From Phlegmacium glaucopus (taxonomy: Eukaryota > Basidiomycota > Agaricomycetes > Agaricales > Cortinariaceae): 64,000 bases of DNA. Position numbers and translations under genes: made by a program. The DNA lies in NCBI GenBank assembly GCA_015039465.1, contig MU130028.1:24517-88516 (forward strand), written 5' to 3'. Each line of letters starts with the position of its first letter. Position 1 is the first letter of the stretch. The notes below the pieces were generated by a model. The model saw nothing but the letters and a program-made list of their open reading frames with translations. It had not been told where the DNA came from and did no database searches. Shown here piece by piece: positions 21,615 to 33,322 of this stretch.

Positions 21615-23952
21615 TCAAACACTAATTTCTACCGATATCGAAGTCGAAGTTGTAATATAAGGATCACAAACATTCGGGTTATGGAATTTAGAAGGATCTT
21701 GGGTAAGATAACCAAGTCGAACACCTTCCAAATAAGACCTAAAATTTATCTCCGTCAAGCATACATTTTTCACCAAAAAAGAAAATACGCACCATTGTCG
21801 AGCAGTTGCTGCTGCTGTCGTAGAATTCTCTATTTTGAAGTTCCAGAACTATAAAGGCGATTAATTGGTTATTGGGGACAGAGGTAAGCAAAAAGGATGA
21901 CTCACGATCCAGCCTGCACCCTTGTCATATGCAAACTTCTGAGCATCAGCCCATTTCTTCAGGAAGTCATCAGTCGCTGAGAACTGGGTAGACAAACCCC
22001 ATTCTAAAAGATTGTTAAGGGCTAAGCGAAAACGAAGTGGAATTAGAAGATAAAAAAATAGATATGTACCTCCAAACCAAAGAGGACTATTTCCGAGAGC
22101 CGCATCAGCTTGGATACGGTTGAGGTCTAAAGACGAAAATAAATAGATCAAGTAAAGAACAGAATGAAAGCAACGCAAGGAGACTTACTGCAAATACTAG
22201 TCAAGTAAGCTTGTTCATTTGCATCGGCAACGCCCTAGAAATGTTGTGATTATCATTCATGAGGTTTGAAAGGAATTGGTGAGGACACACTCCAAATCTA
22301 GGGGAAATGGTGTTAATCGGCAGAGTAGAAAGGAAGTTGGAACTTACGAGTAGTATAAATGGTTGTCATATGCTTGCGGTCCGTTAACTGCATCAGCAGG
22401 GTTAGAAGGGTTATTGTATTGCCAGTTGACATCCATAAAGCTGTAAAATATTTATCAACATGGCGCGTACCACAAATTTGAACTTGACTCGTACTTCGCA
22501 ACCAACGGTTTCTTGGTAGACAGGGAAGACCTCAGCCCATGCTGGTCAAAAGCAACGTTAATGTTCAGTTCCGAAGCAATCTGCACAATGATGGGAATTG
22601 CGTCTCGCAGCACTTGACAAATCTCCGACGAGTAGAGTGCTGGTGTTGCAATTGTCGCAATAGCCTCAGTGATATTCAAAGAAATTCCAATTTGGACCGA
22701 AGCCGTGCTGAGACCGGAGATGCCTAGCGAGTATTCGACAGCGCGTATTGTTTCGACGAAATTCTTTTCGACTATGGTATTTCATATGGTTATTGCAAGC
22801 ATAAGGGTCGAGTATGTAAGTGGACATACATTCGCCTAGCCCAGGGGTTTGGGTAGCATTCATAATCGGCTCATTGATGGCTTCAAGGGCTGCAACAGTA
22901 CTGAAATTGGGGTCGAGATGCGAGAGCGCCGTCATGACGGCAGTCCAGACCAATGCGCGATGGAAATTATACGGCGTCTGTTCACCTAGTCAAGAAGACT
23001 AGAAGTACCTAATGGAAAATTTGGCGTACGTAGAATTGGACGTCGGCAGTGCATCTGAGTGAGAGATGAAAATAAAAACTGAGCGACACCCTTTCGTTAT
23101 TGACAGGGGTATCTCACCTGCCAGCAAACATCTGATTTGGTGTTGATACACCAGGAAGGGCGTGGTGGTCAAGAATAACTGCAATACCGGCAGCTTTGAG
23201 CTGGCTTAGACCTCGTTGCTAGAATCGGGGCAGATAAATTGTCAGTGGTGACGCCCATTGGAATGTGGTCCGAAGCTCACAAGTTGCGACATCCCGCCTC
23301 TGGGGTAGAATTCAGTGGCCCTGTTTACCAAGGGTTCAACAATCCAATATCCCAGCTAAAATAATGTGTTAATAGATCCAACCACTGGTGGCACGGCAAA
23401 TTTACATACAGGGATGCGAACTGTATTGATACCTGCGCGCGCAAGTTGATCAACGTGGTCTTGAGTGAACCAGGTTTCCCTGACGATGATTGAATATGAA
23501 TATTAGAAACGGAGGAGGGAGGAAGAATTCTACCAGTGTTCTTTGAATTTCGCGTCAACAGTGTCTGGATAGGCTTGCGCGAATCCGCTTTGGATTTCGT
23601 CACCTCAGTGGTCAGAATAGGAAATCGGGGAAAAAACGCACAATTCACTGGCGATACACGTCGAGCAATCACCACAAATCTGACCGCCCATTTGAACCCA
23701 TTCTGACATTTATTTAAGAGTCCATAAGAGTTGTGCGATGCGATTAGGAGGACAAACCATCAGGAAGCATCCATGGCTCGAGGACAAGCCTGTTAAAATC
23801 GTTAGTTTGGACAAGGACAAGAAAGCAACTGTAAATGCTCACCAAGAGCCCAAGTTCACCCCGTAAATTTTACTTGGTAGTCCTGGTAATGTCCCACCTG
23901 CAAGGACACTTGCCACGACGAATGATAAATAGAAGAAAAGAGTGGACGGCAT
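21615..23952 (-). CDS. Secreted GH5 glucanase (exo-beta-1,3-glucanase-like)
   Basis: Seventeen exons (minus strand): 23952-23843, 23789-23758, 23702-23642, 23587-23534, 23479-23410, 23355-23281, 23218-23118, 23054-23030, 22977-22830, 22771-22495, 22440-22348, 22297-22291, 22234-22189, 22126-22070, 22003-21906, 21848-21793, 21738-21615. Total 1434 bp, 477 aa, all phases consistent. A signal peptide (MPSTLFFYLSFVVASVLAG) precedes GVNLGSWLVLEPWM, typical of exo-1,3-glucanase-like GH5 proteins. Glu212 in INEP is the predicted acid/base and Glu386 in WFGEWGL the nucleophile. LDHHALPG and the C-terminal GWIFWNFK block are also present. It should act outside the cell on beta-glucans of fungal or plant walls. 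Exon 12 is only 7 nt, encoding part of YSFGG. An upstream in-frame Met exists, but the start chosen gives the signal peptide. Appears intact. Confidence 0.95.
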
Positions 23953-24123
23953 GGTATAACAACGACTTCGTTGGTACACGTACCCCTGAGTAAATGAGTG
24001 TGGGTTGGAACTGGGGAGAAGAGATGCGGATTTTGGAAGCAAACAAAATTTCTGTTGGCATATTTAAATAAGTAGTCCGAGCTAGGCCGAGTGACTAGTC
24101 CATATTCGCGTTAGGTTGATGCC

Positions 24124-24462
24124 GTTACAGTGTCTTGCATAACCGTTTGCACACTTGTTTCGCGAATTCGCATTTGTATTTATTTGTCTGTTATGACGGT
24201 GAAGCATTGGTAAGCTGAGATCTAGAGATTGTGCAGACTGATGTCAACTGTCGATGCGCTTCAGGTTCAACCCTCCCGCACAATTTCAACCATGACGCAT
24301 CAAATAAAGATGAATATCAAGTGAAAATGATAATGACGACAAGTATCACAGCCTCGCGGTGTAATTTGGGTCAGCAGGGCGTGATTGCCCAGTTTGTCTT
24401 GTCACAGACAAATAAATACAAATGCGAATTCGCGTGCAAACGGTTATGCAAGACACTGTAAC
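24124..24462. repeat. Inverted repeat (~60-bp arms) upstream of the GH5 gene
   Basis: Arm 24124-24191 is repeated in reverse complement at 24404-24462, differing mainly by a 9-base insertion in the left arm. The shared core includes GTCTTGCATAACCGTTTGCA and ATTTGTATTTATTTGTCTGT. The ~210-bp centre is non-coding. It looks like a MITE-like foldback in the GH5 promoter region; no target duplication is clear. Confidence 0.8.
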
Positions 24463-24466
24463 GATA

Positions 24467-25195
24467 AGGCATCCTGGCACTGATGATGGCACGGCACTCC
24501 ACTGGCACTCCGCGGACAATTTTTTTTGGAAACATGTGCCCAAGTTCACCCGAACAAAACAAGGGGGTGGCGAAACGACGGGTATGACGAATAAAACATG
24601 CTGCAAATGATGCTGCAACGTCGTTTGTCAGAGATTTAGTTTTAAAACAGTCATGCGTTGCGACCTCACTACACAAAGTAAAGGTACCGTAACCGTGTTT
24701 CCAACAACGGCAGCGTTGTTGAAGCCGTAGCAACACTGGTGTCCTTTCGATTTGAAGAATTCCTGACGTCGGAGAGTCGCTACCCCGGCCCCCCGTTCTA
24801 TATAAATTCAGCTTTACCGATCCCTCTATCGAGCTTCCTTATAGATGGACCGGTCTATGATTACCCAACCCCCCCACGAAACAAAGAATCGTAGAAAACG
24901 GGAACAATCAACAAGATGGCAAAGGGAGAGTTCAACAACACCCCAAATAAACAGGCAATATTAACATTACTGGTAAATCAAATACGACGTGGTAAACTCA
25001 CTTAACACCGATATGACGATCATGACCTGCCAGGTCGGTAGTCAGTAATCCTGCTGATGCTCGACTTATCACACATATTATACATCGTCGCGACTGGTGA
25101 TCCACCCCATTGTGACTCAGTACCGATATATCTGGTCAAGTCAGTCAGTGCGGTAATCAGAAATCGTGCTGACCCCGGACTGATCACACTTATTA
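24467..25195. other. Spacer with an imperfect tandem duplication
   Basis: No gene supported; shadows on both strands (24346-24736) lack features. Two related blocks (ATCGTCGCGACTGGTGAT at about 25086 and ATCGTCGCAACTGGTGAT at about 25481) belong to a tandem duplication whose second unit is split by the MITE at 25196. Confidence 0.45.
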
Positions 25196-25474
25196 CAGCT
25201 ACATGCAAAAACCTAGGAACCCCTCGAAAATCAGTTTGTGCGCCTCTGTTTGTACAAACAACCTACTTTTGGTAGCTTGGACGCGCGTTGTCTCCAAGCA
25301 TAATGACACATGTTGTGGAGTTAGGGCACTAGAACCCTTCAACCGCCCCAAGCTCCCTCCATCACTACCGAAACAGGACTTTTAGCATGTTAGGATACCA
25401 AAAACGGTTGTTTATATAAACATTGGCGCATGAGCTGAAATTTCGAGGGGTTCCTAGGTTTTTGCATGTAGCTG
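25196..25474. mobile_element. MITE, Tc1/mariner-like (TA target)
   Basis: Terminal inverted repeats of about 37 bp start CAGCTACATGCAAAAACC and TA dinucleotides flank the 279-bp unit (25194-25195 and 25475-25476). The interior is non-coding. TIR starting with CAG and a TA target suit the Tc1/mariner superfamily; a TTA/TAA reading would instead suit Harbinger. Confidence 0.75.
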
Positions 25475-25559
25475 TAAACATCGTCGCAACTGGTGATGTA
25501 CCCCCTCAGCTGACTTGCCAATGCCCGCATATTGGCTCACATCGGCCAGCATTGGCTTT

Positions 25560-26492
25560 TTATGGTTTTTCCGACATAGCTACTGTCAATGCCAAAAGAT
25601 CGTAATACTGTAACGTGGAACACAATTGCAATTTTACGTTCAAAGATTGAGCGCGAGTGAACTCTCTGGCACGCTGGTTTAGGCGGAGTCGGAGTGATTG
25701 TGAGGAGGCTGCGCCGCCTGCAACGATGGCTACTGCAAGATTAAAGGAGGGAGAGAGGCAGCCGAATACTTGGAGGATGATATGTAAGGTTTTGGAGATT
25801 GAGGTTGTAGGGACGTGTGGACTGTCCACTACTGCGCGAGCAAGAGCAAGCATAACGATGGAAACAGAAGCTAGAAATGTTGCCTATAACGAGCATTTCA
25901 ACAGAAGAAAAGTTGACAAAGAAAAGAAAAGGTTTACTATGATGACGATTGATGAAAAATCGCTGATGACAGAGTCTAGTTCGTGTGCTGTCGCATCTGT
26001 TCGTGCTGTTGCATCTGTTCGAGCCGTTCGTCGGGACATACTTCGTCGAAAAAATCCTGGTTCCGAAACCATTGTTCTACCTGGGCTTGTAGATCTCGAA
26101 CGAATACTCGGTGTGGGTGAATGAATGACTACAGGCCCTAGACGTGGTACCCGCCTTCGACCAGTTCCTGGCATCACAATCGTTGGTGGCGGTTCTGCGA
26201 TAAACGGCGATGGGATGATGGTGGGACTCGAGGGACGTTTGCCTTCATCCTGATGGATGGATATTTTAGGATGCGGTGGTGAGAGTACTAAAGCGGCGTG
26301 TATTTCTTGAATGCTTTTCTTCATCTCATCGAATTCAGTAGCAGATATGGACTGAGATGTCGTCACGTCCTGTCCACGAAGTGACTCTGGCAAAAATGAA
26401 CTGTTCGGTCAAGATAGATAATTAGATTACTACAAACACGCACCAGGACTCTGTGGGCGAGAGATACGCTCAGCGGGATTATTAGGACCCAT
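25560..26492 (-). CDS. Predicted two-TM membrane protein, unknown function
   Basis: Three exons (26492-26444, 26386-25938, 25883-25560), GT-AG introns of 57 and 54 bp, give 273 aa. The N-terminal ~140 residues are hydrophilic and Ser/Pro/Arg-rich (TPSIRSRSTSPGR), with a short duplicated block ARTDATARTDATA. A hydrophobic segment IVIIATFLASVSIVMLALA spans the second splice junction, and a second (about LHIILQVFGCLSPSFNLAVA) follows. No family was recognised. The intron choice is supported by the continuous TM helix it creates; without splicing both frames end early. A 45-base perfect-arm hairpin lies in its upstream region. The gene could be lineage-specific. Confidence 0.6.
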
Positions 26493-26631
26493 GATCTCTT
26501 AGATGTTAGACTTTCAAGTGGAAGTGGCTCTCGTGGTATTAGAAAAATGAATTAGTAGATAGTGATTGGTAAGAGTTGTACAGTGTACAGTGCTCTCAGA
26601 ATTTCGTAGGCTGTGGTGCCAGAAAGGAAAA

Positions 26632-26676
26632 TGTATAATTGGTTGATTTCGAGGCCCAAAGTCAACCAATTATACA
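26632..26676. promoter_or_regulatory. Perfect 15-bp inverted repeat upstream of the membrane protein
   Basis: TGTATAATTGGTTGA and its exact reverse complement are separated by a 15-base loop, about 140 bp before the start codon at 26492. It could be a paired binding site or a foldback remnant. Confidence 0.5.
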
Positions 26677-27220
26677 ATAGGGCTAGCTAGGGTGGAAAGT
26701 GAGTTCAAGGTACCATAACCCTAACCCTAAGTGTCTGATGATATGACGGAGCGATTCCTTGGTTGGGTATTATTATCTACTTTCTAGCCTTGCATCCACC
26801 CAACAAGACTGGTTCGAGTAGGCCATTGCCTTCAGCACGGCAGATCCGAGTTCCCTTGCACATGGGAAATTATGTAAACAGCACTGCAATTCGTGATCAA
26901 CAAATCCCTAAGTCTGATATATCACCAATGTTGCCCTCAGTGCTACAGCGAAGAAAACGAAGTACAATATTATCAGGTACACAAAAGCAGCAAAGGCACC
27001 AAAATATAAGGTTGTCCGACACATAACAAATACTCTAATAAATGCAATACAACTTATACAAGGGTTGGACCCCCGGGGCCACAAATATTTTGAATGGAGA
27101 CATAGTTGAAATCCAGGTTTCATTCATTGTCGTACCACTCAAGGACAACAAATTCAAGATGATCGTGGTACTCAGGTCAATCACATTGTTGGATCCGTAT
27201 TTTAGCCAGGTAAGAATATC
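26677..27220. other. Spacer with short telomere-like motif
   Basis: Two CCCTAA units occur at about 26714-26727; too few to call an interstitial telomere. Otherwise no feature. Confidence 0.4.
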
Positions 27221-27228
27221 ATTGTAAA

Positions 27229-28914
27229 TAGTGATGCCAAAGTTCGGTTCCGAACCGACGCAAGAACCGAGAACCGAAAGAACCGAACCGTCGGTTCAGG
27301 TTCAGTTCAGTTCGGTCCAAAGATTTTGGGCTGTCGGTCCGGTTCTCGGTTCTCATATTTATAAAAATTTGAGAACCGGGTTCGAACCGGTTCGAACCGA
27401 ACTTTCTGTGAATATTTTATTCTAATTTTTCCGTGAAGAATTGACTTCACAATCTACGAAATACTGTTAGGCGCTGGATTGGCGCTGGACCCGACGTTTT
27501 CGGAGTCGGAGTTTGAATGCTTTCATCATTTACTTACGTTTGCAACTCCACCACCACTAGCCATGTCAACAAATACAAGCGACAACAACGCCAACAACGC
27601 CAACAACACAAGAAACGACACCAACGATGGCGACGACTCCCCAATTGGGGAGTTCTTTTTGGTAAGTTTTTTATTTTAGTAATGCGTTACGGTGACTTTA
27701 CACATATTATATTATTGCTACAGTTTACAACGACAGCAGCAACAAGCCATACCACCTCACCATGACGAGCATGACGATGATGGGCGCTGCACCCGATATG
27801 ATTTTAATTTTCAACTTAATTTTAATTCTAATGTGAACTACTACAGACGAATGACAATAAACGAACAACAAATGAACAACAACAAACAAATGACAACAAC
27901 AAACAAATGACAACAACAAACAAATGACAACAACAAATGAATGACAACAATGGATGAACGATAACAAACAAATGAGAACGACAAATAAACGTGCCAACAA
28001 CGACAAACGAACAAACGATGACAACGGCAAACGACAACTTAAGGGTATTATGGACGAAGGTATGCCAGCCATGTCTCATATGATTCCTTATCTTCAAGCA
28101 TAACAATGATGGGCATGGTCACTACCCCTTGGGAGGGTCCTTTTTTATGATTTTAATTCAATTCTAATGTAAACTACAACAGGCACACGATGTCACAATC
28201 AACGAATGGCAACAAATGACAACAAAGAAACGACAATAACAAACAAATATCGACAATGAACGAATGTCATCAACGAATCAATGTCAACCGCGACAACAAG
28301 AGATGACGATGAACGATAACGAACAAATGAATGAAAGACAAACAAAAAAATGGATGAATGATGACGAATGGACAGACGACCGTGACAGATGAACAAACGA
28401 CGCAGTCCCAGTGAACAACGAATGAATGACGTCGACAAACAAACGAAGTTGACGAACAAACGATGCTGCGTCTTCCTCCCTAGATGCAGCTGACCCGCTA
28501 GCTCGGTATCTCGTCGAGCAACTGGAGACAGCAACCCCTTTGGGGTATTTAATTTTAATTTTAATCTCTAACGTACTAAAGCTATGACAGATGAACAATG
28601 AAAGATGACAACTGCCATTTGGACCCAGCCACCACCCGTTTAGACAACCAACCACCACCAACCATCTGTTTGGACCCACCTTTCATGTTATTCGATAGTA
28701 ATAATTGTAATAATATCATAATAAATTATATGGGGTTTTTTTTTCATCGGTTCGATGGTTCGAACCGGTTCTAGAACCGAACAGAACCGACAGAACCGGT
28801 TCTTTCGGTTCTGGTTCTGGTTCTGGTTCAGTTCAGCCAGGAACCTTTCGGTTCAGTTCTCGGTTCTCCAAAAATGGTTGAAGAACCGAACTGAACCGAA
28901 CTTTGGCATCACTA
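27229..28914. mobile_element. Non-autonomous hAT element A (F-family derivative)
   Basis: TIR TAGTGATGCCAAAGTTCGGT at 27229, inverted end GAACTTTGGCATCACTA at 28914; 8-bp duplications ATTGTAAA at 27221-27228 and 28915-28922. The first ~300 bp match the left ends of elements F (34765) and E (60975). The interior has no transposase. It consists of CAA/GAC-type arrays (for example 27840-28030, 28190-28480) punctuated by CCCC-loop-GGGG palindromes near 27640, 28126 and 28537. Open frames here are array artefacts. Confidence 0.92.
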
Positions 28915-29739
28915 ATTGTAAATAGTGTTGCCGAAGTCTAGTTCAGTCCGGTTCTCTGCCATTTTTGGCGAACCCTGAACCGAACTCTCGGTCCGGTTCT
29001 GTCAACAGTCTGAACCTTGAACCCGGTTCTGGTCCGGTTCTCGGTTCTAAACCGAACTAATTACTATATAAGGCAAGTGTTGATGTACCTGCAGTGGGGA
29101 CAGACCGCAAGTAGTACGTAGTTCGTGGGGTTGATGTAGTTCTCTTCAGTAGGTGATAGTGAGGTTTTATGAGGTGCGAAGGTTCGCTTTAAAGTGCGAG
29201 ATAATGCACAGAAAAAGCGAAGTTTGCAGGATGATTTTGAAGGAGTGCCAGTGTAGCTTAGCACGACGTTCCAAAGGTGGGATCAAAACTGTGGTAATTC
29301 GTCCGTTCTCCTCCCTTCCGTTACCCTACTTGCTACTGCTAATAATATAGTAACTAGCAATAGCTAAGTGCGGAAAGGTGAAACAGGAATGTAAAATGTG
29401 GTTTAAAGCGGAGTCACATGGGTCCGGTATTTTGGGAATGAAACATAGGAGATAAGAGCCAAATAAAGGAGACAAGATAAAAATAAAGGTGATGAGTAAT
29501 ACAGTCACCTGAGTGACCTTCGTTGGAGTCATGTTTAAAGATTGCAAGAACAGCTGGCAACTGCGAATGATAATGCGAATGTTGGTGATGACTGCAAGTA
29601 TCTGCAATGATCTGCGAGTATTCTGCGATGATCTGCGAGTATGTGTGATGATGTGTGATGATGTGCGATGATGTGTGATGATGTGCGATGATCTATGATG
29701 ATCTGCGATGACCTGCGATGACCTGCGATGATCTGCAAG

Positions 29740-32700
29740 TAGTGTTCACCAAGGGTATGCCAACCCCTGCGGGTTTTCGAGGCGGGTAGAGGCGGGTATG
29801 GGTACGGGTCAGCATTTATGTACCCGTGACATAACCCGTACCCTTGGTGAGGGTTTTGGAGGGTTTCGGCACAACAGCACAGCGGCTGCAATATGCTGAA
29901 ACAGAAATGTACATATTGAAAATTTCAAATACATGCTGAATTCCTACTGTACAGTTTTGCATATTGTTCAAACCTTAAATCTGTCTCAAATACGCTCTTG
30001 CATACCTTGAAAAAAATTAACTGACAGCTGTTAGTATGTCGGAATCCCCAGAACCTCCTCCAAAAAAGTCTACCTCAGGCAGAATTATCAGTGCCACAAA
30101 ACGAAAGCTTAGCGCACCAATTTCCACGTTTGTCAAGGCTGTTCGGCCCAAAAAGAAGGTCAGGGTAACCAAATCGGATGTGGCATCTTTGGTCCAGGAG
30201 ACTGGCACAGCGTCTTCAATTCAAGAACGGCAATCTACCCCATCTTTAATTTCTTGCCGCAAGGTTATTATTAGTGATGAAGAGGATGAAGAGGAAAGTT
30301 CTCACCGTGGTCAAACCCTGGATTACGACAGTGATATACTTATGATATCGGATGAAGAGGCTAACGAGATCACTGCTGAAAAAGAATTAGGTATGTGACA
30401 ACATGTTTTTGGGACTGGATACTTACTGAAAGTACCTTTTACCAGAGCGCTTGTCCAAGGAATGGACTGCTGGTGTTTACGGATTCTTCAAACCTGATCC
30501 CATCATTGAACATGTGAATGGACGTCGTGCTCACACCTTCATCTGTGTGGCAACTCATTGCCGTGGTACCACCCGAAATGTTTGCCGCTTTCTTGACACC
30601 AGAGACGCTAAGTCCACCAGTAATCTCCGGAGGCATGCCCTAAAATGCCGGGGCGAGGAGAATGTTGATGCTGCTCGTGGACGTCCTGTTGATGAAATAC
30701 GTGAGGCGACAAAAGGTATATCACCATCTGGATTAATAACAGCTGCATTTGAACGGAAAGGGAAAGGGAAGGTTAGTTATTCACATCGTCAGCACACCCG
30801 AACGGAAACTAGGTATTTATTTAACTCACCATGGATGAGAATAGTACTGAATGAGACATCAACAGGGCTGAAATTGTTCGTTGGGTGGCCGAGAGTTCTC
30901 GGCCATTGAATATCGTCAAGGATCGTGGGTTCCAGAGCTTGATGAAGACCGGACGCCCAGAGTACTGGATCCCATCGCCAAGCACCGTCGCACGAGATGT
31001 CAAGTTGGTATTTGCAAAAACTCGAAATCGGATTGCTAAAATGCTAAAGGTCAGTGGGCATAATGGTACTTGACAATGTAATTCTCACCTGCTCCAAGGA
31101 ACACCTGGGTGCCCTCAGTTTCGCTACAGATGCATGGTCTTCTCCCAACCATAAGGCCTATGTTGCGGTTACGGTCCACTTTGAGCAAGGCGGTGTTCCG
31201 GTTTCGATGCTGCTTGATGTTGTCGAGGTCCCTTGCTCACATTCTGGCTTGAACCTTGCAAAGGCATTCGCAAATATCCTGGAAGATTTTGGTGTTTCGG
31301 ACAAGGTAAGCGCAGTTCTCTTATCAGGGAAACACAGTCATACCTTGCTTCTAGATACTTAGCATTACCTGTGACAATGCGTCCAACAACGGCACAATGA
31401 TTCTCGAGCTTTCGAAGCTCATTCCCTCCTTCCCTGGTGAATCCAACCTAACTCGATGCTTCAACCACGTCCTCAGCCTTGTTGCGAAGACCGCCATTCG
31501 TGTATTTGATGTCTCAGAAGTTGGTAAAGACGAAATCTTGGACAAGGCAACTGCTGAGCTGCTAGAACTGGCAAAAAACATCGACTTTGAAGACCTCGAG
31601 ACTCAGGCAGCAGGATTGAATGATGACGGTGAAGGTGGGCAGGCGGACAGCACGGATGGCTGGATCGACGAGTGCCTCGAGCTATCAGATGTCGAGCGCG
31701 AGGAACTGGACAACAGTGTCCTCCCAGTTCGGCTGCTACTTGTCAAGGTAAGTTCAGTTTGTGTTTCAGATATGGATATTCGAAGACTTACCAGGAACCT
31801 ACAGCTACGTAAACTCTCCTATGCAATCATTAACTCCACCACTCTGTTGTTGCCAAAGTGGTTTTCGACCTTGAAGGACTTGAAACTGGACAAACGCATG
31901 ATGCCCCGAGACGTTTCGACACGCTGGAACTCAACCTACGACATGTTAAAGTTTGCGATCAACTATCGAAAAGCAATTGACAGACTTACCGGTGACAAAA
32001 ACCTTGGCCTTCGGCAGTACGAGCTTGGCGATGATGAGTGGGAGATTGCGAAGCAGTTATCTTCATTGTTGATGGTGAGATCAAATCAAAACAATTGGTG
32101 TGATCACTTACCAATCGTCCCCCAGATATTCAAAGAAGCAACTTTGTTCTTTTCGCGCTCGACACCCAACATCCCCACCGTCCTTCCAGCAATGGACCAT
32201 ATCGATGAGTGGCTGACGACTGCCTCCATCAACTCAAAAATTCCTGCGTCCATCCGTGCAGCCGCCAACCTGTCCAAGAAAACCTTAAACAGGTACTACA
32301 AACGTTCGGATTGCTCCAAGGTCTATCGCATCGCAATGGGTATGTATTTTGGTTCCATGCATTCAATTTATTCATATACTTACTGTCCTTAATCTAGTTC
32401 TTGATCCACGTTGTAAACTCGAATACTTCAAAACGGCAAAATGGGAGAGAGAATGGATTGATGAAGCAGAAAGGCTCACCAGGCAGGAATACATCGACTC
32501 GTACAGGGATCTTGAAGCCGAGTTTTCAGAGCCGAGCATTGTTCTTGCTGCTCAGGCTGAGAAGCAGGTAAGCATCTCACTGATTATAATTGATAATGCT
32601 AAACCCAGTTTTAGAACGCCTTGATATTGACCAACATGTTCGACTCTCTTCCTGCATTCTCGGGGGCACCATCTTTTATTGACCGTGATGAACTTTCTCG

Positions 32701-33322
32701 ATACCTTGCCAAAGACATTATTTCAATGAAACTGCAGGACGCGCTTGCCTGGTGGGAATCCAAGAAGACCGTCTACCCTCGCCTCTCTCGAATGGCGCTC
32801 GATTATCTTTCTATCCCTGGTATGTAAATTATTTGTTAAACACAGACCGTGACCTCACTAATGTACTTGTCAGCTACCTCTGTCGATGTTGAACGTGTTT
32901 TCAGCCGTGGCCGTATACTTTTGTCTCATCTTCACAACCGCATGTCTGCTCAAACAACCCGTTCGCTCATGTGTCTCCAGGCTTGGAGTCTTCTCGGCTA
33001 CATCAAGAATAAGGATGTACTTTCTGTTACACAGCTGCCAGAGACTGAAGGTGATGACGACAAGGACTTAGAAGATGGCTGGGATGATATTGAGGTATAA
33101 TGTATCATATATGTATTTACTGGGATTATTGTGGACTTTCTAGTAGTACATGACCTGTCAAACCCGTCCTAACCCGTCAGACCCGTCCTAACCCATCAGA
33201 CCCGTCCTAACCCGTGTACAAACCCGCACCCGCACCCTGACCTGGCTGTCAGGTAGGGGTATTTGCGGGTGCGGGTACGGGTCAGCTCATTAGCACCCGC
33301 GGGTTACCCGTGGTGATCACTA
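29740..33322 (+). mobile_element. Autonomous hAT transposon C
   Basis: 3583 bp; ends TAGTGTTCACCAAGGGTA and its imperfect inverse (…ACCCGTGGTGATCACTA). The 8-bp duplication TCTGCAAG lies at 29732-29739 and 33323-33330. Subterminal regions are packed with ACCCGT/GGGTACGGGT motifs, probable transposase-binding sites. It encodes one complete transposase gene and is inserted in repeat D. Confidence 0.95.
30036..33100 (+). CDS. hAT transposase (BED zinc finger, RNase H-like core, hAT dimerisation domain)
   Basis: Ten exons: 30036-30390, 30446-30812, 30866-31049, 31099-31305, 31355-31747, 31805-32074, 32126-32339, 32398-32567, 32615-32819, 32874-33100. All introns GT-AG, 47-58 bp; 2592 bp, 863 aa, no stop. 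The N-terminus is basic (KRKLSAP, PKKKVR, likely nuclear localisation). A BED-type finger follows (about 125-190; Cys pair then STSNLRRHALKC). Catalytic Asp313 is in FATDAWSS and Asp378 in ITCDNASNN. The C-terminal dimerisation domain contains WWES, SVDVERVFSRGR and NRMSA. It should bind the element ends and excise/reinsert by hairpin-forming chemistry in the nucleus. Residues recognised in the family are present, so the gene may be active. Confidence 0.93.

Noticed and set aside
15413..26492. A biosynthetic gene cluster
   Set aside because: A PLP transferase and a UstYa-like protein are present, but there is no core synthase, precursor peptide with repeated cores, transporter or cluster regulator, so co-location may be incidental.
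26713..26727. Telomere-like CCCTAACCCTAA
   Set aside because: Only two units; expected by chance or repair, not an interstitial telomere array.
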